Of a stretch of DNA of 64,000 nucleotides, positions 60,308-64,000 are shown in pieces (positions within the stretch are counted from its first letter, which is position 1; each line of letters opens with the position of its first letter). Both the position numbers and the translations under genes were made by a program. The DNA is from Annona cherimola (taxonomy: Eukaryota > Streptophyta > Magnoliopsida > Magnoliales > Annonaceae): positions 50,720,008 to 50,784,007 of the forward strand of contig CM059973.1 of NCBI GenBank assembly GCA_030490835.1, in the 5' to 3' direction. Under the pieces are notes generated by a model, which did not search any database, was not told the origin of the DNA, and worked only from the letters and a program-made list of their open reading frames with translations.

Positions 60308-61694
60308 CTGGCCAAAATGATTTATGAGAAAAATATTTTAAGAAAAGATTTTCAAGGAAAGTCTTGCCCCAAAATGCTTGCTTACTGAGTTATCACTCAC
60401 ATTTTATTTTCCAAACCTCAGACAGGTACTGGGAGACTCAAGTGGTCGATGACCTAAGAAATGGAGAAAAGGTACGAGATAGTACCATGTGGGTTAAAAG
60501 GATTAGCCATGGTGAGTGAAATGCTATGAATGAAAGTTTTTCAGGTATATTGATATATATACGTGACTTATTTAAAGTTCTGAGTTCTAGGTGAACTAAT
60601 GATTGAACATATGTATGTAGGCAATGGAAATGCCATGATTAGGTCAAGAGGACTTTTAATGTATAAGTGCATGTTGAGAAGTTATAAAAGATGTGTACAA
60701 GTGTACCATTGCTTATGTTATAAATGAAATGATGATGAATGAAGAAACGAAAAAAAAAATTTGGACGAGTTCCAATTAAAATCCCGCCGCGTGATCAGGG
60801 CAACAATCCTGATTCACATTTACCAATCATTAAGATCTTGAGGTAAGGAAGTGACGTCTCGGTTTGGGGCGTTACAACTTTAGAGGTGTAAGTGGATCAG
60901 TTGTCCCTTTCTAGTGTGACCAAGTCGCAACATTGTCCAATAGCCGGCGGCGCCCTCCCTGAAATGGGAGCAGGATGATGCGATGGTCGCCTGGCTAGTG
61001 TACCATCACTACGATGTTCATATCATGTTGTTAATAATGCATTGACATTATTTACGAAAAGCCTATATTGGGAATGAATTTGGTTGCTTGAAAATATTTA
61101 TACGAAAAATTTTCCTAAAAATGATGATGCTTGCTTATTGAGTTAGTACTCATGTTTTGTTTTCTAAACCCAAGACGGGTACAAGAAGATTCTAGAGATA
61201 ATGAACAAGTTTAACCGAGGAATTGTGATTCTTGTATTCCTTTGTATGCATCTACATGAATGGCTAAATTCTTTGGAAGTAATGTTTGTGAACACAATTA
61301 CTTTTGGTGTAAATGAACATCTTTGATGTGATATGTGTGATTTGGAATGACTACGACATGATAGCATTGAATGAGTGTCTGTATGTATGAATATAATGTG
61401 ATAAGAATGATGTGAAATTTTATTATGTATGATTGGAATGAGGTGTTAGGATTAATTGGTGAGAGTAAAATATCAGTGCATGTTGATAGTAAAGGTAGAC
61501 AAATGTTAGGGTATAAATGAACAAGTTGCCATGATGCAAAACTCTTATGGAATGAATCATCAATGTATGTTTATGATGTAAATTGGAAAAAAACCTGTCA
61601 CGTGATCAGAGCAACAATCCTGCTCACATTTACCAATCAATAAACGATCCTAGAGTAAGGCTCCGACGCCTCAAGATTGGGGCACCACAAAGCT

Positions 61695-61706
61695 TGGTAT
61701 TAGAGC
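61695..61706 (+). other. Primer-binding site of the outer gypsy element
   Basis: TGGTATTAGAGC, 11 of 12 bases of the initiator-Met site, five bases after the LTR end at 61689. Confidence 0.85.
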
Positions 61707-61864
61707 ATAGGTTGGTAAATAGGCGTGAAAAATATTCTAACAATGAAAGAAGAGACTGAATTCTAAAACTTTTATGATTATGCCTTGATTTTTATGTTAT
61801 GTGGAAATAGCTTGTATTGTTATGATTGTAAAATATAGCTAACTTGCTATGTTTTAAAATATAG

Positions 61865-62696
61865 ATGCCGGACAAAGGGAAAACAATAATGAGTCTAGTG
61901 GAGATAAGAGGGGAAGTAGAGGAGGAGGAGAAGAGGCGTAGAATACTGAAAAATTTAAATAGATGGTGGGCATTGCAGCAAGGTGTTTCTTTTAGCCCTC
62001 CCATTCTGGCAGAGTACCACCACTGGCACCCTCCACCATCCATAAACAGGGAAAATAGTATTGGTTTTTACCCTCACTTTATACAAAGGGGATCCAATCA
62101 TGAAGAATCTACTAGTTGGGCCCCTAGACCTGAGATCATACCAGCCCCTCGGGTTGATCCACAACCTTTTCCTCCTATTTCTATAGATTGGTTTAATGCA
62201 AGGGAACTACAAGCCTTTGGGAGCATACTATTCCACCGGATCGTGGACCATGATATCATTTTGTTGACAGCTACGTTCAGTTCCGTTATGAAATGAGTTG
62301 GGAACGAATAGACCAAAAAGAGAGGGAGTTTGTTAGACAAAGGGAAGAATAACACGCTCAGGGTGAGCGTGTAGTAGAGGAACCTCTTTTACCCCAACCC
62401 GATGATTACATACTAAGGGTCGTTGATAGTGATGATGAATCTGTAGAAATTGGGAGCGCTAATGATGATGACGACCTTGTAAAAGAGCTCATAGAGGATG
62501 AAAGTGAAAGTGAAGATAATAATGAGAATGAAAATCCTCCTGATTGGTCAGACACTAGTATCATTACAGATGAGCCTACATAGGTACTGCCCAGTCGTAG
62601 GCGCTAACAAGGCACAAAGGTTCCAACAAGGACTTAGGCCATATTTGAGAGAAAGCCTTGAACCTTTATTAATTGAGGATTATGCATTAAGTATTG
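61865..62696 (+). pseudogene. gypsy gag, broken, with acidic stretch
   Basis: ATG at 61865 (MPDKGK), then EEEEKRRRILKNLNRWWALQ, PPILAEYH and a Pro-rich part. At about 62270 the frame shifts to YVQFRYEMSWERIDQKERE; after one TAA (about 62350) it continues in frame into a strongly acidic stretch (DSDDESVEIGS, DDDDLVKELIEDESESED) ending at TAG 62581-62583. A second frame at about 62610-62696 reads AQRFQQGLRPYLRESLEPLL, the conserved segment of the Ty3/gypsy gag domain. The central gag core between them is missing. The LTR at 62697 cuts the frame. Confidence 0.7.
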
Positions 62697-64000
62697 TGTG
62701 GCACCTCCAACTCGAGTGTCGCATCCTGAGCCTTACCTATTGACTGGTAAATGTGATCAGGATTGTTACCCTGTCACACGGCGGGATTTAATAGATATTT
62801 ATCTAGTTAACCATTATTTCTTAACAATTAATTTTATATTATTTTTCCTCAAGTGTCCATTTAAGTCATCTTTGACCTAATATATACATTTCATATCAGA
62901 TAGATCATAAAAATTCATAACATGTTCATCATCCATTGTCACATGTATATAAAATACCAAACATATCATAGATCACATATGATCATAAAATATTAAGTCA
63001 TATTACATCCCATCACTGTAAGTATCACTTAAAATAAATCATCAAGTTTCTTTCATTCTTCCATACCCAAATTTTTGCTCCTTGTTCTCCTCATTTCTTC
63101 ACCTGTCTATTGTAAAGTCAATAAGCAAGCTATATATTTTTCAGGCAATACATTTTAAAGGCAACATGGTTTAAAAGTATTTCTCTCCATTCAGTAGAGA
63201 CACTTAACAAGTGATCAACTATCTGGGGAGCAGAAATCTTTTTATAAAAATTTCATAAACATTTCATAAACATTGGATGTGCAAATTCATCATTTCCATT
63301 CATGACATTATCCTTATGAGATGGTACGCTAGCACGGGGAATATTCTTTCATGACATGGACCTTTCCATCCTTAGCGCCGGACCTTCCGACTTGGCAACG
63401 TCAAGGGGGACTCCTTGTTCACTTACTACCTCGACTAGCCTACTTGACTTCCATTCCATGCATGACTTTTAGTCACCCCGGCATTATATACCTCTTACAC
63501 ATGGAACTTGTCATTCTCGTGGAGAGAATTCTTTGCACAATCATTTTTAAACATCATTTCAATGAAATATCATTTCAAATCCATACTTCATCACTTTTCA
63601 TGAATAATTGTGAAACAGTAAGCAATCATTTATTTCAATAGAAATAACATTTCAATACATATTAAGACAAGGAACGACCATCCTTAAATACCTTATAATG
63701 AAAACCAAAATCATTTAGAAAATTTGCTTGCTTACCTTGGTCACATGAGCTTTCCGGATCTACCTTTTCTTTGCCTTTGCCTATACATGTAAGATTGATA
63801 TAGCATTCATGTAAATTTCATTTGCTTACATTCAACTTAGTTTTCCAACCCATTTTTATTAATATTCATAACCCACTTGAATTCCAAGTCGGGTGTACAT
63901 ACACAACGTACTTATGCATCAAACCATTCGTTACATCACATGTTCAATTCTCATATTTAAGGTAACATTCGTACATGTCATAACACATTCATTAATCATC
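62697..64000 (-). mobile_element. Partial gypsy LTR, inserted in gag
   Basis: Plus strand starts TGTGGCACC (the LTR 3' end read in reverse) with the conserved end block to about 62790. The minus-strand hairpin region (63193-63223), GC-rich island (63320-63500) and mini-exon (63780-63736) follow in the same order as in 45033-46828. The TGAGT hairpin is decayed here (about 63115). The left flank is TATTG; the LTR continues past the window end. Confidence 0.85.
63736..63780 (-). other. Conserved LTR mini-exon (45 nt)
   Basis: Minus strand ATGTATAG then GCAAAGGCAAAGAAAAGG, ending ACCAAG before GTAAGCAAGC. Confidence 0.5.

Larger units (their letters stand above)
37855..60876 (+). mobile_element. 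Gypsy element with deleted interior, carrying nested insertions
   Basis: Perfect TSD ACTTT at 37850-37854 and 60877-60881. The 5' LTR survives as 37855-37927 (TGCGATACCCGGACC...) and 51538-51854; the 3' LTR is 57239-60876 and starts TGTGATATCCGGACC. The interior totals only about 0.9 kb without the hAT insertion: PBS at 51861, a short leader, a remnant of the pol end and a polypurine tract at 57226. gag and most of pol are absent. Insertion order: this element went into the LTR 35290-61689; copia and hAT elements then went into it. Confidence 0.9.
57239..60876 (+). mobile_element. 3' LTR of the gypsy element, 3.6 kb
   Basis: TGTGATATCCGG to GGGGCGTTACA, 3,638 bp, the reference copy for this LTR family. 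Order: TATA box (57936-57946), purine-rich leader, donor CAA/GTAAGTATA (58158), mini-exon (59193-59240), repeats (59330-59470), GC-rich island with a 71-bp duplication (59851-59992), four hairpins (60139-60307), the hairpin TGAGT-TATC-ACTCA (60386-60399), CTCAGACAG acceptor-like site (about 60416-60424) and the end block (60776-60876). Confidence 0.93.
35290..61689 (+). mobile_element. 5' LTR of a gypsy element, split by the 23-kb nest
   Basis: LTR parts are 35290-37849 and 60882-61689 (about 3.4 kb together). It starts TGACACCACTG right after the duplicated segment and ends GGGGCACCACA before a PBS. It contains TATAAAAGG (36205-36213), a purine-rich leader, a donor AAA/GTAGGT at about 36365, the mini-exon 37572-37617, the GC-rich island (about 60900-61020), the hairpin TGAGT-TAGT-ACTCA (61139-61152) and the conserved end block. 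The element's 3' end is outside the window. Confidence 0.8.

Overview
This window is AT-rich nuclear DNA of a flowering plant. Evidence: LTR retrotransposons primed by initiator-methionine tRNA, a hAT transposon, Tourist-type MITEs, and a gene with plant-type introns and a plastid-type leader. The species cannot be named from the sequence. No rRNA, tRNA or CRISPR array was seen. Almost everything is repeat DNA, and most of it can be resolved into individual insertions by terminal motifs and target-site duplications (TSDs).

Layout. 1-6894: end of a long Ty3/gypsy-type LTR, then the 5' part (LTR, primer-binding site, gag start) of a second, minus-strand element whose LTR is split by an unrelated LTR (3654-5276). 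6895-15060: the only gene-bearing part. It holds a five-exon minus-strand gene (8645-11142) for a small plastid-type protein with four CxxCxGxG zinc motifs, then unresolved splice-like segments. 15061-32409: repeats, including a solo copia LTR, several solo or diverged gypsy LTRs, MITEs, a SINE-like element and an AT-rich terminal-inverted-repeat family. 32410-35289: a decayed direct duplicate of the gene region, cut by the next LTR.

35290-62696 is one nested stack. A gypsy LTR (35290-61689) is split by a gypsy element (37855-60876, TSD ACTTT). The 5' LTR of that element contains a composite Ty1/copia insertion (37928-51537): one copia copy inside the gag of another, itself carrying two gypsy solo LTRs (TSDs TCATA and AATTG). 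The internal region contains a hAT transposon (52238-56726, TSD CATGTGCA) that carries a Tourist MITE (53359-53649, TSD TTA). 62697-64000 is the start of yet another minus-strand gypsy LTR. No element retains an intact open frame.

The most interesting signal lies inside the 1.6-4 kb gypsy LTRs. Many copies in both orientations share a splice-like layout in their own sense strand: a TATA box, a GTAAGT donor, a 39-48 nt mini-exon starting GCAAAGGCAAAG and ending in GTAAGCAAG, a GC-rich island with a CTCCC/GGGAG hairpin, small hairpins, a TGAGT(N)ACTCA hairpin with compensatory stem differences, and an acceptor-like CAG. The copia LTRs carry a different feature: arrays of AAGTCG/CGACTT palindromes confined to U3, just upstream of the TATA box, in all three copies.
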